From: Nitrosomonadales bacterium
GTDB lineage: Bacteria; Pseudomonadota; Gammaproteobacteria; Burkholderiales; SG8-39
Assembly: GCA_005240145.1 (NCBI GenBank)
Contig: SBAS01000010.1
Span: 1 to 51,426 of the forward strand
Direction of reading: 5' to 3'
Length of the DNA stretch: 51,426 nt
Below are positions 8,773 through 18,605 of this stretch, in pieces (within the stretch, counting starts at the first letter, position 1; each line of letters begins with the position of its first letter). The translations under genes and the position numbers were made by a program. The notes under the pieces are model-generated. The model searched no databases. It had not been told where the DNA came from and saw only the letters and a list, made by a program, of their open reading frames with translations.

Positions 8773-9123
8773 CTAGATGGTCTTTTCCGGCAGTTTGGGC
8801 GCCTCCGCGGCCAGGGACGGGTCCGTGCTCGCGCCCGTCGCCGGATTCGCCGCGGCGTTCAGTTCGCTCTCGGTCTTGTTGAGTTCGCTTTGCACCGAAG
8901 ATTCGACCCCCGAAGCGGCCTCCTGCACCGAATCCTTCATCTTGCGCAGTTCGTCGAGCTCGACCTCGCGATTGATGTCGGCCTTGACGTCGGCGACATA
9001 GCGCTGCAGCCGTCCCGCCAGGTGCCCGAGCGTGCGTGCGACGCGCGGCAGGCGTTCGGGCCCGATCACGATCAGCGCGACCAGCCCGATGACCATCAGT
9101 TCAGAAAAGCCGATGTCGAACAT
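8773..9123 (-). CDS. tatB: TatB, twin-arginine translocase receptor subunit
   Basis: 116 aa. Starts [26 protein letters not shown], the diagnostic TatB N-terminal helix and hinge (F-x-E-L, then GPERLP). A long amphipathic helix follows, then an acidic Ala/Ser-rich tail. It forms the receptor complex with TatC immediately downstream. Confidence 0.95.
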   Translation of the reverse strand: MFDIGFSELMVIGLVALIVIGPERLPRVARTLGHLAGRLQRYVADVKADINREVELDELRKMKDSVQEAASGVESSVQSELNKTESELNAAANPATGASTDPSLAAEAPKLPEKTI

Positions 9124-9170
9124 GGAGTCCTAAGATGACCGGTGGTTAAAACCGTGAGTGCCAAAACCAA

Positions 9171-9192
9171 GCGGGCGCCCTTGGGCGCCCGC
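9171..9192. terminator. stem-loop between tatA and tatB
   Basis: GCGGGCGCCC and GGGCGCCCGC form a 10-bp stem with a TT loop. On the minus strand the stem is followed by TTGGTTTTGG, a broken T tract. It could act as an attenuator that makes more tatA than tatBC message, which would suit the known excess of TatA, or as an RNA 3'-end stabiliser. Function is inferred only. Confidence 0.5.
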
Positions 9193-9215
9193 GCACGAAG
9201 CAGAACGGCAGCCGG

Positions 9216-9446
9216 TCAGGCCTTGTTTTCGGTTTTGCTCTTGACCTCGCCCTCGACCGTCTTGCCGGTGACCTGCGCTGCCGCGCCGGCATCGGCCGGC
9301 TTCTCGCCGCCTTCGCGAATGCCGTCCTTGAAGCCGCGTACTGCACCGCCAAGGTCCGCGCCGATATTGCGCAGTTTCTTGGTGCCGAACACGAGCATCA
9401 CGATCACTAGAACGATGAGCCAATGCCAGATGCTGAGCGAGCCCAT
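9216..9446 (-). CDS. tatA: TatA, twin-arginine translocase pore-forming subunit
   Basis: 76 aa. N-terminal helix [25 protein letters not shown] with the FGTKKL hinge, then a short amphipathic helix ([15 protein letters not shown]) and a charged tail. This is the standard TatA build. Ten bp upstream lies hinT. A strong stem-loop separates it from tatB. Confidence 0.95.
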   Translation of the reverse strand: MGSLSIWHWLIVLVIVMLVFGTKKLRNIGADLGGAVRGFKDGIREGGEKPADAGAAAQVTGKTVEGEVKSKTENKA

Positions 9447-9455
9447 ACGGACCTC

Positions 9456-9830
9456 CTATTTCCTCTTTGAAATCATCGGCCCAAGCGATTCCGGGCCGCC
9501 GATCACGTGCATGTGCACATGATACACCTCCTGATGCGCCGCCCGCCCCGTGTTGATGATGGTGCGAAAGCCATCGCTGGCCCCTTCCTTGCGGGCGAGT
9601 TCGCCCGCCAGCGCCAGCATCTTGCCCAGCGCCCGGTGCTGGGCCATGCCGGCGTCGTACAGCGTCGCCACGTGCTCCTTTGGCACGATGAGGAAATGCA
9701 CTGGCGCCAGCGGCCGGACGTCGTGAAACGCGAGCACGTCCTCGTCCTCGTGGACCTTCTTCGAGGGAATCTCGCCGCGCACGATGCGGCAAAAGAGGCA
9801 GTCGGCTACGCTGCGCGGGTCACCTGTCAT
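9456..9830 (-). CDS. HIT-family purine nucleoside phosphoramidase (HinT-like)
   Basis: 124 aa. The N-terminus has [12 protein letters not shown], and the catalytic histidine triad HVHMH is at 104-108, followed by VIGG. HinT-type enzymes hydrolyse adenosine phosphoramidates and acyl-adenylates. ATG at 9830 overlaps the hisE stop as ATGA. The frame is open further upstream, but that part is antiparallel noise of hisE. It sits at the end of the his operon as in many betaproteobacteria. Confidence 0.92.
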   Translation of the reverse strand: MTGDPRSVADCLFCRIVRGEIPSKKVHEDEDVLAFHDVRPLAPVHFLIVPKEHVATLYDAGMAQHRALGKMLALAGELARKEGASDGFRTIINTGRAAHQEVYHVHMHVIGGPESLGPMISKRK

Positions 9831-10144
9831 TTCTTGCGCGCTGCCTTTTCGTCCAGGCCGCCGATGCCTTCGCGCCGCTGCAGCTCCGCCAGCACATCGG
9901 CGGGCGCGAGGCCGTGCCGCGCGAGCAGGATCATGCAGTGGAACCACAGGTCGGCGGTTTCGCGCACCAGGTGCAGCCGGTCGCCGCTTTTCGCCGCGAG
10001 CACGGTCTCGGTCGCTTCCTCGCCGATTTTCTTCAGCACCGCATCCTCGCCGGCCTCGAGCAGCTTCGCGACGTAGGACGTCGCCGGGTCCGCGCCCTTG
10101 CGCGCCTCGATGGTGCGGGCCAGCCGTTCCAGGATGTCGCTCAT
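9827..10144 (-). CDS. hisE: phosphoribosyl-ATP pyrophosphatase
   Basis: 105 aa all-helical MazG-like enzyme that removes pyrophosphate from PR-ATP in step 2 of histidine synthesis. The metal-binding region [18 protein letters not shown] and [17 protein letters not shown] are the HisE signature. ATG at 10144 overlaps the hisI stop (ATGA). hisE and hisI are separate genes here, unlike the enteric HisIE fusion. Confidence 0.94.
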   Translation of the reverse strand: MSDILERLARTIEARKGADPATSYVAKLLEAGEDAVLKKIGEEATETVLAAKSGDRLHLVRETADLWFHCMILLARHGLAPADVLAELQRREGIGGLDEKAARKK

Positions 10145-10527
10145 TTTTTGTAGATGGCCGCCGGATCCTTGAGTACCGGGTCCGTCGTCACCCATCTCCC
10201 GTTTTCGAGTTTGCGGAAAAAACAGCTCTCGCGCCCGGTATGGCAGGCGATGCCGCCGGCCTGGTCCACCCGCAGCAGGATCGCATCGGCGTCGCAGTCC
10301 AGGCGCAGCTCGCGCACTTTCTGCGTGTGGCCCGATTCCTCGCCCTTGCGCCAGAGCTTGTTGCGTGAACGCGACCAGTACACCGCCTCGCCGCTCTTTG
10401 CCGTCTCGGCCAGCGCCTCGCGGTTCATCCATGCGAGCGTCAATACCCGGCCGCTGGAGAATTCCTGCGTCACGACGGGTATCAATCCCTGCTCGTTCCA
10501 GGGAACTTCATTCAACCATTCACTCAC
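10141..10527 (-). CDS. hisI: phosphoribosyl-AMP cyclohydrolase
   Basis: 128 aa. Conserved features are [32 protein letters not shown], and the metal-binding set DCDAD plus cysteines in [14 protein letters not shown]. It opens the purine ring of PR-AMP in step 3. The start is GTG at 10527, overlapping the hisF stop as GTGA. Confidence 0.95.
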   Translation of the reverse strand: MSEWLNEVPWNEQGLIPVVTQEFSSGRVLTLAWMNREALAETAKSGEAVYWSRSRNKLWRKGEESGHTQKVRELRLDCDADAILLRVDQAGGIACHTGRESCFFRKLENGRWVTTDPVLKDPAAIYKK

Positions 10528-11282
10528 AACCGAACCTCGATTCCCCGGGACTGCATGTATTGTTTTGATTGCAGCACAGTGAAATCGCCGAAATGAAACA
10601 CGCTCGCGGCGAGCACGGCATCAGCGTGTCCCGAAAGAATGCCTTCGGCGAGGTGCTCGCGCGAGCCCACGCCGCCGGAGGCGATGACGGGCACGCTGAC
10701 GGCGTCCGACACCGCGCGCGTGAGCTCGAGGTCGAAGCCGTCACGCGTGCCATCGCGATCCATGCTGGTGAGCAGGATCTCTCCGGCTCCCGCCGCGGTC
10801 ATGCGCCGCGCCCAGTCCACCGCATCCAGGCCGGTCGGGTTCCTGCCGCCGTGCGTGTACACCTCCCAACCGGCGCCCTTTTTTTTCGCGTCGATGGCAA
10901 CCACGATGCACTGGGTGCCGACGATGCTGGAGGCTTCGCGCACCAGCTCCGGGTTCTGCACCGCCGCGGTGTTGATCGAGACCTTGTCCGCGCCGGCGTT
11001 GAGCAGCCGCCGCACGTCCTGCACCTTGCGCACGCCGCCGCCCACCGTGAGCGGGATGAACACCTGCGCCGCGACCGCCTCGATGACGTGCAGGATGATG
11101 TCGCGCTGGTCGGAGCTCGCAGTGATATCGAGGAACGCGAGCTCGTCGGCGCCCTCGGCGTCGTAGCGCGCGGCGATCTCCACCGGGTCGCCGGCGTCGC
11201 GCAGGCTGACGAAATTCACGCCCTTGACGACCCGCCCCGCGGTGACATCGAGGCAGGGGATGACGCGCTTGGCGAGTCCCAC
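10524..11282 (-). CDS. hisF: imidazole glycerol phosphate synthase, cyclase subunit
   Basis: 252 aa TIM barrel. Catalytic Asp residues lie in [16 protein letters not shown] and in [14 protein letters not shown], with phosphate-binding loops VGGGVR and ASGGVG. It pairs with HisH. The start GTG at 11282 is 2 bp past the hisA stop. The frame stays open far upstream across hisA, but that extension is antigenic noise in another frame of hisA and is not used. Confidence 0.95.
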   Translation of the reverse strand: MGLAKRVIPCLDVTAGRVVKGVNFVSLRDAGDPVEIAARYDAEGADELAFLDITASSDQRDIILHVIEAVAAQVFIPLTVGGGVRKVQDVRRLLNAGADKVSINTAAVQNPELVREASSIVGTQCIVVAIDAKKKGAGWEVYTHGGRNPTGLDAVDWARRMTAAGAGEILLTSMDRDGTRDGFDLELTRAVSDAVSVPVIASGGVGSREHLAEGILSGHADAVLAASVFHFGDFTVLQSKQYMQSRGIEVRL

Positions 11283-11284
11283 CG

Positions 11285-12058
11285 CTAGGCCTTGGCGGGC
11301 GGAGGAACAGCCGGCTTTTCCGTTGCCTTGCTCGCCGCAGCCTGGGCCTTCTTGAAGTCGAACGCGCCTTCGTACAGCGCGCGCCCGGCGATCGCGCCGA
11401 TCACCCCTTCCGGGACCAGCCGGGCGCAGATCGCCTGCACGTCCTTGATGCTGTGCAGGCCGCCGCTGGCGATGATCGGCGTCCTGATCGCCTGGGCAAG
11501 CTTGAAGGTGGCCTCGATGTTCACGCCCGACATCATGCCGTCGCGGCCGATGTCGGTGTAGACGAGCGCTTCCAGCCCGTAGTCCTCGAACTTCTTCGCC
11601 AGGTCGACCACGTCGTGGCCGGTCATCTTCGACCAGCCCTCGACCGCGACCTTGCCGTCCTTGGCATCCAGCCCGGCGATGATGTGGCCCGGAAACGCAT
11701 AGCAGGCATCCGACAGGAAGCCGGGATTCTTCACCGCCGCGGTGCCGATGACGACGTAGGCGACGCCGGCGTCGATGTAGCCTTCGATGGTGTCCAGGTC
11801 GCGAATGCCGCCGCCCAGCTGGATCGGCGTTTTCTCGCCCACCGCCTTGATCATTTCGCGGATCACTTTCTCGTTCTTCGGCCGGCCGGCGACCGCGCCG
11901 TTCAGATCCACGATATGCAGGCGCCGCGCGCCCTGGTCGGACCAATGCCTCGCCATCGCCACCGGATCGTCGGAAAACACGGTCGCGGATTCCATGCGCC
12001 CCTGCTGCAAGCGCACGCAGTGGCCGTCCTTCAAGTCGATAGCGGGGATGATCAGCAC
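11285..12058 (-). CDS. hisA: ProFAR isomerase (phosphoribosylformimino-AICAR isomerase)
   Basis: 257 aa TIM barrel. Catalytic Asp in [15 protein letters not shown] and the second Asp region in [13 protein letters not shown] are intact, with the phosphate loops QLGGGIRD and ASGGLHS. Compared with the family there is a short Ala/Lys/Pro-rich C-terminal tail (about 20 residues, ending PPPAKA). The start is GTG at 12058. Confidence 0.95.
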   Translation of the reverse strand: MLIIPAIDLKDGHCVRLQQGRMESATVFSDDPVAMARHWSDQGARRLHIVDLNGAVAGRPKNEKVIREMIKAVGEKTPIQLGGGIRDLDTIEGYIDAGVAYVVIGTAAVKNPGFLSDACYAFPGHIIAGLDAKDGKVAVEGWSKMTGHDVVDLAKKFEDYGLEALVYTDIGRDGMMSGVNIEATFKLAQAIRTPIIASGGLHSIKDVQAICARLVPEGVIGAIAGRALYEGAFDFKKAQAAASKATEKPAVPPPAKA

Positions 12059-12085
12059 GGGGTGCTGCGAACCGGAATCAGATGC

Positions 12086-12718
12086 CTAAGGCCGCCATTG
12101 GACGAAGTTGGAGAGCAAACGCAAGCCGCAGTCCTGACTTTTTTCCGGATGAAACTGCACGGCGAAGATGTTATCCCGCGCCACCGCGCAGGTAAAGGTG
12201 ACGCCGTAATCGCAGGTGGCCGCGGTCATGGCGCTGGCCGCGGGCTGCGGGTAGTAGCTGTGCACGAAATAGAAGCGGCTGCCGTCCGCGACGCCTTCCC
12301 ATAGAGCGTGCGACCGTGCCTGCCTGACTTGGTTCCAGCCCATGTGGGGGATCTTGAGCCCCGCCATCCCGGTGCCGGCCTTCCCATCCGGAAAGCGCGG
12401 CACGCCGCCTTCCAGCAGGCCCAGGCCCCGTGTATCGCCCTCCTCGCCATGCTCGAACAGCATCTGCATGCCAATGCAGATGCCGAGGAAAGGTTTGCTG
12501 CGTGTCGCCTCGATCACCGCTTCGCGCGCCCCGCTCGCCTCGAGCTGGCGCATGCAGTCGGGCATCGCGCCCTGGCCCGGCACGACGACGCGCTCGGCGG
12601 CGTGGATCGTCGCGGGCTCGGAGGTGACCAGCACCTCGGCCTGCGGCGCGACCCGCTCCAGCGCCTTGGATACGGAGCGGATGTTGCCCATCCCGTAGTC
12701 AACCACGGCAATTTTCAA
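12086..12718 (-). CDS. hisH: imidazole glycerol phosphate synthase, glutaminase subunit
   Basis: 210 aa class-I glutamine amidotransferase. VDYGMGNIRSV opens the protein. The nucleophile Cys is in FLGICIGMQMLFE and the His-Glu pair in VQFHPEKSQ, so the triad is complete. It feeds ammonia to HisF. The start is TTG at 12718, directly abutting the hisB stop codon. Confidence 0.95.
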   Translation of the reverse strand: MKIAVVDYGMGNIRSVSKALERVAPQAEVLVTSEPATIHAAERVVVPGQGAMPDCMRQLEASGAREAVIEATRSKPFLGICIGMQMLFEHGEEGDTRGLGLLEGGVPRFPDGKAGTGMAGLKIPHMGWNQVRQARSHALWEGVADGSRFYFVHSYYPQPAASAMTAATCDYGVTFTCAVARDNIFAVQFHPEKSQDCGLRLLSNFVQWRP

Positions 12719-13306
12719 CTAGAGCGAGCCTTTGGTTGAGGGCACGGTGCCCGTCGCGCGCGGGTCGGCCTCGACCGCCATGCGCAGCGCGCGCGCGAAG
12801 GCCTTGAACATGGTCTCGCACTGGTGATGCGCGTTGTCGCCGCGCAGGTTGTCGATGTGCAGCGTCACCAGGGCGTGGTTGACGAAGCCCTGGAAGAACT
12901 CGTGCACCAGGTCGGCGTCGAATTCGCCGATCAGCGCGCGCGTGAACTTGACGTCGTAGGTGAGCCCGGGGCGGCCGGAGAAATCGATCACCACGCGCGA
13001 CAGCGCCTCGTCGAGCGGCACGTAGGCATGGCCGAAGCGGCGAATGCCGCTCTTGTCGCCGAGCGCCTTGACGAAGGCCTGTCCGAGCGTGATGCCGATG
13101 TCCTCGACCGTGTGATGCGCGTCGATGTGCAGGTCGCCCCTGGCCTCGATGTCCAGGTCGAGCATGCCGTGGCGCGCCACCTGGTCGAGCATGTGCTCGA
13201 GAAAGGGGATGCCGGTCTTCAGCTTCGCGGCGCCCTTGCCGTCCAGGTTGAGGCGCACGCGGATCTGCGTCTCCTTGGTGTTGCGATCAACTTCGGCCGT
13301 TCTCAT
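12719..13306 (-). CDS. hisB: imidazoleglycerol-phosphate dehydratase
   Basis: 195 aa, the monofunctional form without the histidinol phosphatase domain of the enteric fusion. The two manganese-binding motifs [11 protein letters not shown] and [18 protein letters not shown] are both present. ATG at 13306 overlaps the hisC stop (ATGA). No separate histidinol-phosphatase gene is seen in the operon. Confidence 0.96.
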   Translation of the reverse strand: MRTAEVDRNTKETQIRVRLNLDGKGAAKLKTGIPFLEHMLDQVARHGMLDLDIEARGDLHIDAHHTVEDIGITLGQAFVKALGDKSGIRRFGHAYVPLDEALSRVVIDFSGRPGLTYDVKFTRALIGEFDADLVHEFFQGFVNHALVTLHIDNLRGDNAHHQCETMFKAFARALRMAVEADPRATGTVPSTKGSL

Positions 13307-14382
13307 TTCAAAGCCTCTCTAAGGGCAGCGACGAGTATACGGTTTTCCTCTGGCGTACCGATGGTCAGGCGCAGGCAGTTCTCCATGAGCGGGTGGCCGC
13401 CGGAGAAATCCTTCACCAGCACTCCTTGCGCCTTCAGGCTCTCGTAGGCGCGCGTACCGGCCCCGTTCGGCCCGGCGATCCGGGCGAGGAAGAAATTCGC
13501 CGCCGACGGAAAAACGGTCAGCCCGGGAATGCGCTGCAGCTCGGGCCGCACGCGCTCGCGCTCGGCGAGCACCTTGGCCGCCTGCGCGTCGAGCACCGGC
13601 TTGTTCTGCAGCAACTTGATCGCCACGGCTTCGGTGACGACGTTGATGTTGAACGGCGAGCGCGCCTTGTTGAACGCCTCGATCCATTCCGGCCGCGCGC
13701 AGGCGTAGCCCAGCCGCAGCCCGGCCATGCCGATCTTGGAGACGGTGCGCATCACCACCAGGTTCTCGAACTCCGCCAGCCGCGGCATGAACGTGGCGCC
13801 GGCGAAGGGCTGGTAGGCCTCGTCGAGCACCACCAGGCCCGGCGCCGCGGCGATGATGCGCTCGATGTCGGCGAGCGGGAAGGCGTTGCCGGTCGGATTG
13901 TTCGGAAACGCGATCCAGACCAGCGCCGGCCGCTCCTTCGCCATCGCGGCGAGGAAGGCTTCGCAGTCGAGCGAGAAATCCTCGCGCAGACTGACGCCGA
14001 CGAAGCGCAGGCGGAAAAAGAGGGCATGCATCGCGAACATCGCGAACGAGGGCGCCGGCGCCATCACCACCGCGCCTTCGCGCGCGAGCGTCGCGGTGAT
14101 GTACTGGATGCACTCGTCCGAACCGTTGCCGAGCAGCACGTCGCAGCCCGCCGGCACCTGCATCACTTCGCGGATCAGCGCGCGCAGCTTGTGCGCCGTG
14201 GGCACCGGATAGCGGTTGAGCGAGAGCTTGGCGACGATCTCGCCCACCTCCTTCGCCAGGTCGTCGGGCAACCCGTAGGGACTCTCCATGACGTCCAGCT
14301 TCACCAGCCCGGTGGCATCGGCCACCTGGTAGGCGTGCATGGCCTGGATTTCCGGCCGCACGACTTTCGCTGCGGCGCTCAC
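13303..14382 (-). CDS. hisC: histidinol-phosphate aminotransferase
   Basis: 359 aa PLP fold-type I enzyme. LLGNGSDE binds cofactor phosphate, [11 protein letters not shown] and [10 protein letters not shown] line the ring, and the Schiff-base lysine is in [15 protein letters not shown]. The start is GTG at 14382, overlapping the hisD stop. Its place inside the his operon makes the substrate assignment firm despite the broad aminotransferase family. Confidence 0.95.
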   Translation of the reverse strand: MSAAAKVVRPEIQAMHAYQVADATGLVKLDVMESPYGLPDDLAKEVGEIVAKLSLNRYPVPTAHKLRALIREVMQVPAGCDVLLGNGSDECIQYITATLAREGAVVMAPAPSFAMFAMHALFFRLRFVGVSLREDFSLDCEAFLAAMAKERPALVWIAFPNNPTGNAFPLADIERIIAAAPGLVVLDEAYQPFAGATFMPRLAEFENLVVMRTVSKIGMAGLRLGYACARPEWIEAFNKARSPFNINVVTEAVAIKLLQNKPVLDAQAAKVLAERERVRPELQRIPGLTVFPSAANFFLARIAGPNGAGTRAYESLKAQGVLVKDFSGGHPLMENCLRLTIGTPEENRILVAALREALK

Positions 14383-15659
14383 AGGCGATACTCCGCCGAG
14401 CGTGCGTGCGCGGACAGGCCTTCGGCCTGCGCCAGCCTGGCAGCAAGGCGCCCGAGGCTGCGCGCTCCCTTGCGCGACACATGGATGCTGCTGCTGCGTT
14501 TCTGGAAATCGTAGACGCCCAGCGGCGAGGAAAAACGCGCGGTCCCCGCGGTGGGCAGGACGTGGTTCGGCCCGGCGCAGTAGTCGCCGACGGCCTCCGA
14601 ACTCCAGCAGCCGAGGAAAATCGCCCCGGCATGGCGCAGCCGGGACAGCAGCGCCTGCGGCCGCGCCACCGACAGCTCCAGGTGCTCGGGGGCGATGCGG
14701 TTCGAGATCTCGCAGGCCTCGTCAAGACTGCGCGTATGGATCAGCGCGCCGCGCCGCGTCAAAGAAGCGCGAATGATCCTGCCGCGCGGCATTTGCGGCA
14801 GCAGCTTTGCAACCGACTCTTGCACCCGCTGCAAGTAAGCCAGCGAAGGACAAAGCAGGATGGCCTGCGCCAGCTCGTCGTGCTCCGCCTGCGCGAAGAG
14901 ATCCATCGCCACCCAGTCCGGGTCGGTGCTGCCGTCGCAGATCACGAGGATCTCGGAGGGCCCCGCGATCATGTCGATGCCGACCTGCCCGTACACCTGG
15001 CGCTTGGCTTCGGCGACATAGGCGTTGCCCGGGCCGACGATTTTGTCGACGCGCGGCACCGAACGCGTGCCGTAGGCGAGCGCCGCCACCGCCTGCGCGC
15101 CGCCGATCGCGATCACGCGGTCGACGCCCGCGACCGCCGCGGCTGCGAGCACCATCGGGTTCGGATTCGGGCTCACCATCACCAGCTCCGCTACCCCGGC
15201 CACTTTGGCCGGAATTGCGTTCATGAGCACCGACGAGGGATACGCCGCCTTGCCGCCGGGCACATAGATGCCGACGCGTTCGAGGGGCGTGACGATCTGG
15301 CCCAGCTGCGTGCCGTCGGCTTCGCGATACTTCCAGGAGCGGGACAGCTGGCGCTGGTGGAATCTGTAGATGCGTTTTGCGGCACTTGTCAGCGCATGCG
15401 CCTGTTTCCCCGGGAGCAACCTCAGAGCCACACCAAGTTCGCGCTTGCTTACCGCCAATTTCGCGATGGAACCTGCGCTAACGCCGTCGAAGCGACGCGC
15501 ATACGCGAGCACAGCAGCGTCGCCGCGCCTGCGCACGGCGGCGATGATGGCGCGCACCGCGCGCTCCACAGCGGCATTGCCGGAACTGGCGTAGTCGGTA
15601 AGCGCGGCGAGCTGCGCATCGAAACCGCGCTGACGGGTCGAAAGGCGGCGCAGTTTCAT
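14379..15659 (-). CDS. hisD: histidinol dehydrogenase
   Basis: 426 aa. The last two steps of histidine synthesis are carried out by this zinc enzyme. Zinc-site and active-site regions are visible: [25 protein letters not shown] (Gln and His ligands), and [20 protein letters not shown]. The N-terminal part with [28 protein letters not shown] is typical. It is coupled by 4-bp overlaps to hisG and hisC. Confidence 0.96.
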   Translation of the reverse strand: MKLRRLSTRQRGFDAQLAALTDYASSGNAAVERAVRAIIAAVRRRGDAAVLAYARRFDGVSAGSIAKLAVSKRELGVALRLLPGKQAHALTSAAKRIYRFHQRQLSRSWKYREADGTQLGQIVTPLERVGIYVPGGKAAYPSSVLMNAIPAKVAGVAELVMVSPNPNPMVLAAAAVAGVDRVIAIGGAQAVAALAYGTRSVPRVDKIVGPGNAYVAEAKRQVYGQVGIDMIAGPSEILVICDGSTDPDWVAMDLFAQAEHDELAQAILLCPSLAYLQRVQESVAKLLPQMPRGRIIRASLTRRGALIHTRSLDEACEISNRIAPEHLELSVARPQALLSRLRHAGAIFLGCWSSEAVGDYCAGPNHVLPTAGTARFSSPLGVYDFQKRSSSIHVSRKGARSLGRLAARLAQAEGLSAHARSAEYRL

Positions 15660-16327
15660 TTGCGCGCCGTCGAATTACCAGCGCGGCCTTGCGCCGCGCG
15701 TGCAAATGCCTCGATCAGCGGCTGCAGCTCGGCACGACGCGTTTTCAGCGCCGCCTGGTTGACGATCAGCCGCGCCGACACCGGCCTGATCTCCTCGACC
15801 GCCGCGAGCTTGTTGGCGCGCAGCGTCTTGCCACTGGAGACGAGGTCGACGATTGCATCGGCCAGGCCCAGCAGCGGCGCAAGCTCCATCGAGCCGTAGA
15901 GCTTGATGAGATCCACGTGCACGCCCTTGGCGGCGAAGTGCTCGCGCGCGAGGTTCAGATACTTGGTCGCGATGCGCAGCCGGGCGCCCTGCCGCACCGC
16001 GCTTGCGTAGTCGAAGCCGCGCCGCGCCGCCACCACCATGCGGCAGCGCGCGATGCCCAGGTCCACCGGCTGGTAGAGGCCGGCGCCGCCATGCTCCGCG
16101 AGCACGTCGCCGCCTGCGATGCCCAGCTCCGCGGCGCCGTTGGCAACGTAAGTCGGTACGTCGGAGGCGCGCACCACGATCAGGCGCAGGCCGCGCCGCG
16201 CCGTGGCGAGAATGAGTTTGCGCGAGCCTTCGGCATCCTGCATCGGACTCGCGCCAACGCGCGCGAGCAGCGGCAGCGTCTCGCCGAGGATCCGCCCTTT
16301 GGACAGCGCGATGCTGATGGTGCCCAC
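15656..16327 (-). CDS. hisG: ATP phosphoribosyltransferase, short catalytic form
   Basis: 223 aa. The PRPP-binding signature [16 protein letters not shown] and [21 protein letters not shown] are present. The protein ends without the C-terminal regulatory domain, so this is the HisG-short type, which in known cases needs the HisZ subunit; no hisZ is in the window. The start is GTG at 16327, 5 bp after the murA stop. First his gene of the run. Confidence 0.95.
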   Translation of the reverse strand: MGTISIALSKGRILGETLPLLARVGASPMQDAEGSRKLILATARRGLRLIVVRASDVPTYVANGAAELGIAGGDVLAEHGGAGLYQPVDLGIARCRMVVAARRGFDYASAVRQGARLRIATKYLNLAREHFAAKGVHVDLIKLYGSMELAPLLGLADAIVDLVSSGKTLRANKLAAVEEIRPVSARLIVNQAALKTRRAELQPLIEAFARAAQGRAGNSTARK

Positions 16328-16332
16328 GCGGC

Positions 16333-17583
16333 TCAGTTTACCCGCCGGATGCTTGCACCCAGCGCGCCCAGTTTCTTCTCCAGCGCCTCGTAGCCGCGAT
16401 CGAGGTGATAGATGCGGTCCACCAGCGTCTCGCCCTGCGCGACGAGGCCTGCCATCACCAGGCAGGCCGAAGCGCGCAGATCGGTTGCCATCACCTGCGC
16501 GCCGGAAAGGCGTTGCACGCCCTGCACCACCGCGATGTTGCCCTTCAATTCGATGCGCGCGCCCATGCGCGCGAGCTCCGGCACGTGGGTGAAGCGGTCG
16601 AGATAGATCGTGTCCTCGATGACGCTGGTCCCTGCGGCCACCGCGCAGACCGCGATCATCTGCGCCTGCATGTCGGTCGGAAAACCCGGAAACGGCTGCG
16701 TCACGACATTCACCGCCGCCGGGCGCGCCGGGCCCGTGACGCTCACCGAGTCGGCGGCGCGCTCGATCCTGCTGCCGGTTTCCTCCAGCTTGCGCAGCGC
16801 GGCTTCGAAATGCGCCGGCACGACCCCTTCGAGCTTGAGGGACCCGCCGGTCATCGCAGCGGCAGCCGCGAAGGTCGCCGCCTCGATGCGATCGGGAATG
16901 ATCGTGGTGTCGATCGGCCGCAGCGCAGTCACGCCATGGATCGCGAGCTGGCGCGTCCCCAGGCCCTCGATGCGCGCGCCGCAGGCCACGAGGACGGCGC
17001 CGAGTTCGATGACGTCGGGCTCGAGCGCAACGTTTTCGAGCACCGTCGTGCCCTCGGCGAGCACTGCCGCCAGCATGAGTTGCGCGGTGGCGCCGACCGA
17101 GACGACGTCGAAGCCGAACCGCGCCCCTTTCAATTTCACGTTGTGCCCGACGATGTAGCCATGCTCGATCTCGAGCGCCGCGCCCATCGACTGCAATCCG
17201 GCCAGGTGCAGGTTCACCGGCCGCGGCCCCCAGGCGCAGCCGCCCGGCAACGACACCCTCGCCTGGCCGAAACGCGCCAGCAGCGGCCCGAGCACGTAAA
17301 TGCTGGCGCGCATGGTTTTCACCAGCTCGTAGGGCGCCTCGACCGAGTTCACGCCGCGCGTATCGATCGTGAGCAGGTTGCCTTCGAACTGCACTTGCGC
17401 CCCGAGCAGCTCGAGAAGCCGGACGAAGGTCTGCGTGTCGCGCAGCCGAGGGACATTGCGCAGCCGGTGCACCCCGGGCGCGAGCAGCGTCGCCGCCATC
17501 ACCGCCAGGGCTGCGTTCTTCGAACCGGAGATGCGCACCGTGCCCGCAAGCGGCCGACCGCCGGTAATGAGCAGCTTATCCAT
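16333..17583 (-). CDS. murA: UDP-N-acetylglucosamine 1-carboxyvinyltransferase (MurA part of an in-frame IbaG-MurA ORF)
   Basis: 416 aa from the ATG at 17583. It has the EPSP-synthase-like double fold, starting [24 protein letters not shown]. The catalytic, fosfomycin-reactive cysteine is C116 in [15 protein letters not shown]. It catalyses the first committed step of peptidoglycan synthesis. There is no stop codon between ibaG and this ATG, and no clear ribosome-binding site just before it, so it may be made as an IbaG-MurA fusion (504 aa from 17847) or by internal initiation. Confidence 0.93.
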   Translation of the reverse strand: MDKLLITGGRPLAGTVRISGSKNAALAVMAATLLAPGVHRLRNVPRLRDTQTFVRLLELLGAQVQFEGNLLTIDTRGVNSVEAPYELVKTMRASIYVLGPLLARFGQARVSLPGGCAWGPRPVNLHLAGLQSMGAALEIEHGYIVGHNVKLKGARFGFDVVSVGATAQLMLAAVLAEGTTVLENVALEPDVIELGAVLVACGARIEGLGTRQLAIHGVTALRPIDTTIIPDRIEAATFAAAAAMTGGSLKLEGVVPAHFEAALRKLEETGSRIERAADSVSVTGPARPAAVNVVTQPFPGFPTDMQAQMIAVCAVAAGTSVIEDTIYLDRFTHVPELARMGARIELKGNIAVVQGVQRLSGAQVMATDLRASACLVMAGLVAQGETLVDRIYHLDRGYEALEKKLGALGASIRRVN

Positions 17584-17847
17584 GCTCGGGCGCGGGAGAT
17601 CCCCCCGCCCCCCCTTTGAAGCAAATTCCTCTGGGGTCAGTGTCTGCATGCTGAGCGCGTGAATCTCTTCGCGCATGCGATCGCCCAACGCTCGGTAGAC
17701 CAGCTGATGGCGCTGCACGCGGCTCTTGCCCTCGAACACGCTCGACACCACCAGCGCCTGGAAGTGCTGGCCATCGCCCGCCACCTCGACGCGCTCGCAG
17801 GCAAGACCTGCTTCGATACCGCTTTTGATGCTTTCAGGGTTGACCAT
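17584..17847 (-). CDS. ibaG: BolA-family IbaG domain, fused in frame to MurA
   Basis: 88 codons before the murA ATG. The BolA/IbaG core is present (ERVEVAGDGQHFQALVVS, EGKSRVQRHQLVYRALGD, EIHALSMQTLTPEEF). In the family these proteins partner with monothiol glutaredoxins in iron-sulfur handling. A linker of about 12 residues (SKGGRGDLPRPS) replaces the usual stop. The linker codes through a G7-C-G6 tract (C6-G-C7 at 17601-17614), where one added G would create a TAA just past the murA start. The ATG at 17847 has GAGG 8 bases upstream. Confidence 0.82.
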
Positions 17848-17849
17848 CG

Positions 17850-18605
17850 TTATTGCCTCAGTTTGTAACCGGAACGCAGCATCAGCAGGCAGGCCCCGGA
17901 CAGGAGCAGCAAGCTTACCGCGACCACGACGAGGCTCGCGAACGGCGAAGCGTCGGAAACGCCGAAAAAACCGTAGCGAAAGCCGTCGATCATGTAGAAA
18001 AATGGATTCAGGTGCGTCACCGTCTGCCAGACTTCGGGCAGCGAGCGGATCGAGTAGAACACGCCCGAGAGGAAGGTCAGCGGCAGGATGACGAAATTCT
18101 GGAACGCCGCGATCTGGTCGAATTTTTCGGCCCAGATCCCCGCGACCAGACCGAGCGCGCCCAGCAGCGCGGAACCCAGCAAGGCAAACGCGAACACCCA
18201 GGCCGGCGCCGCGAGCTGCAGGTCGACGAACCAGACCGTCACCGCGAGCACGCCGGCGCCGACCACCAGGCCGCGGCACATGGACGCGAGCACGTAGGCG
18301 CCGAAGAATTCCAGGTAGGAAATCGGCGGCAGCAGCATGAACACGAGGTTGCCGCTGATCTTCGACTGGATCAGGCTGGACGAGCCGTTGGCGAACGCGT
18401 TCTGCAGCACGCTCATCATGACCAGCCCCGGCACGAGGAACTGTGCGTAGCTGACCCCCTCGAACATGCGCACGCGGTCGCCCAGCGCATAGGCGAAGAC
18501 GACGAGGTACAGGAGCGCGGTCAGTACCGGCGCGGCCACCGTCTGGAAGCTCACTTTCCAGAAGCGCAGCACTTCCTTGTAGAGCAAGGTCGTGAAGCCG
18601 CCCAT
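17850..18605 (-). CDS. ABC-2-type exporter permease (YadH-like)
   Basis: 251 aa with about six membrane helices. It starts in the membrane-proximal LLYKEVLRFWKVSFQTV and has the ABC-2 signature region FLPLTFLSGVFYSIRSLPEVWQ-type (here VILPLTFLSGVFYSIRSLP). The gene overlaps the ATPase stop by one base (TGATG) and is followed after 2 bp by ibaG. The substrate is unknown; the YadGH-like pair commonly sits beside mla/murA genes in betaproteobacteria, suggesting an envelope role. Confidence 0.88.
   Translation of the reverse strand: MGGFTTLLYKEVLRFWKVSFQTVAAPVLTALLYLVVFAYALGDRVRMFEGVSYAQFLVPGLVMMSVLQNAFANGSSSLIQSKISGNLVFMLLPPISYLEFFGAYVLASMCRGLVVGAGVLAVTVWFVDLQLAAPAWVFAFALLGSALLGALGLVAGIWAEKFDQIAAFQNFVILPLTFLSGVFYSIRSLPEVWQTVTHLNPFFYMIDGFRYGFFGVSDASPFASLVVVAVSLLLLSGACLLMLRSGYKLRQ

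Noticed and set aside
11283-11945. N-terminal extension of hisF
   Set aside because: The frame stays open across hisA but shows no homology; HisF begins at the GTG at 11282, just past the hisA stop.
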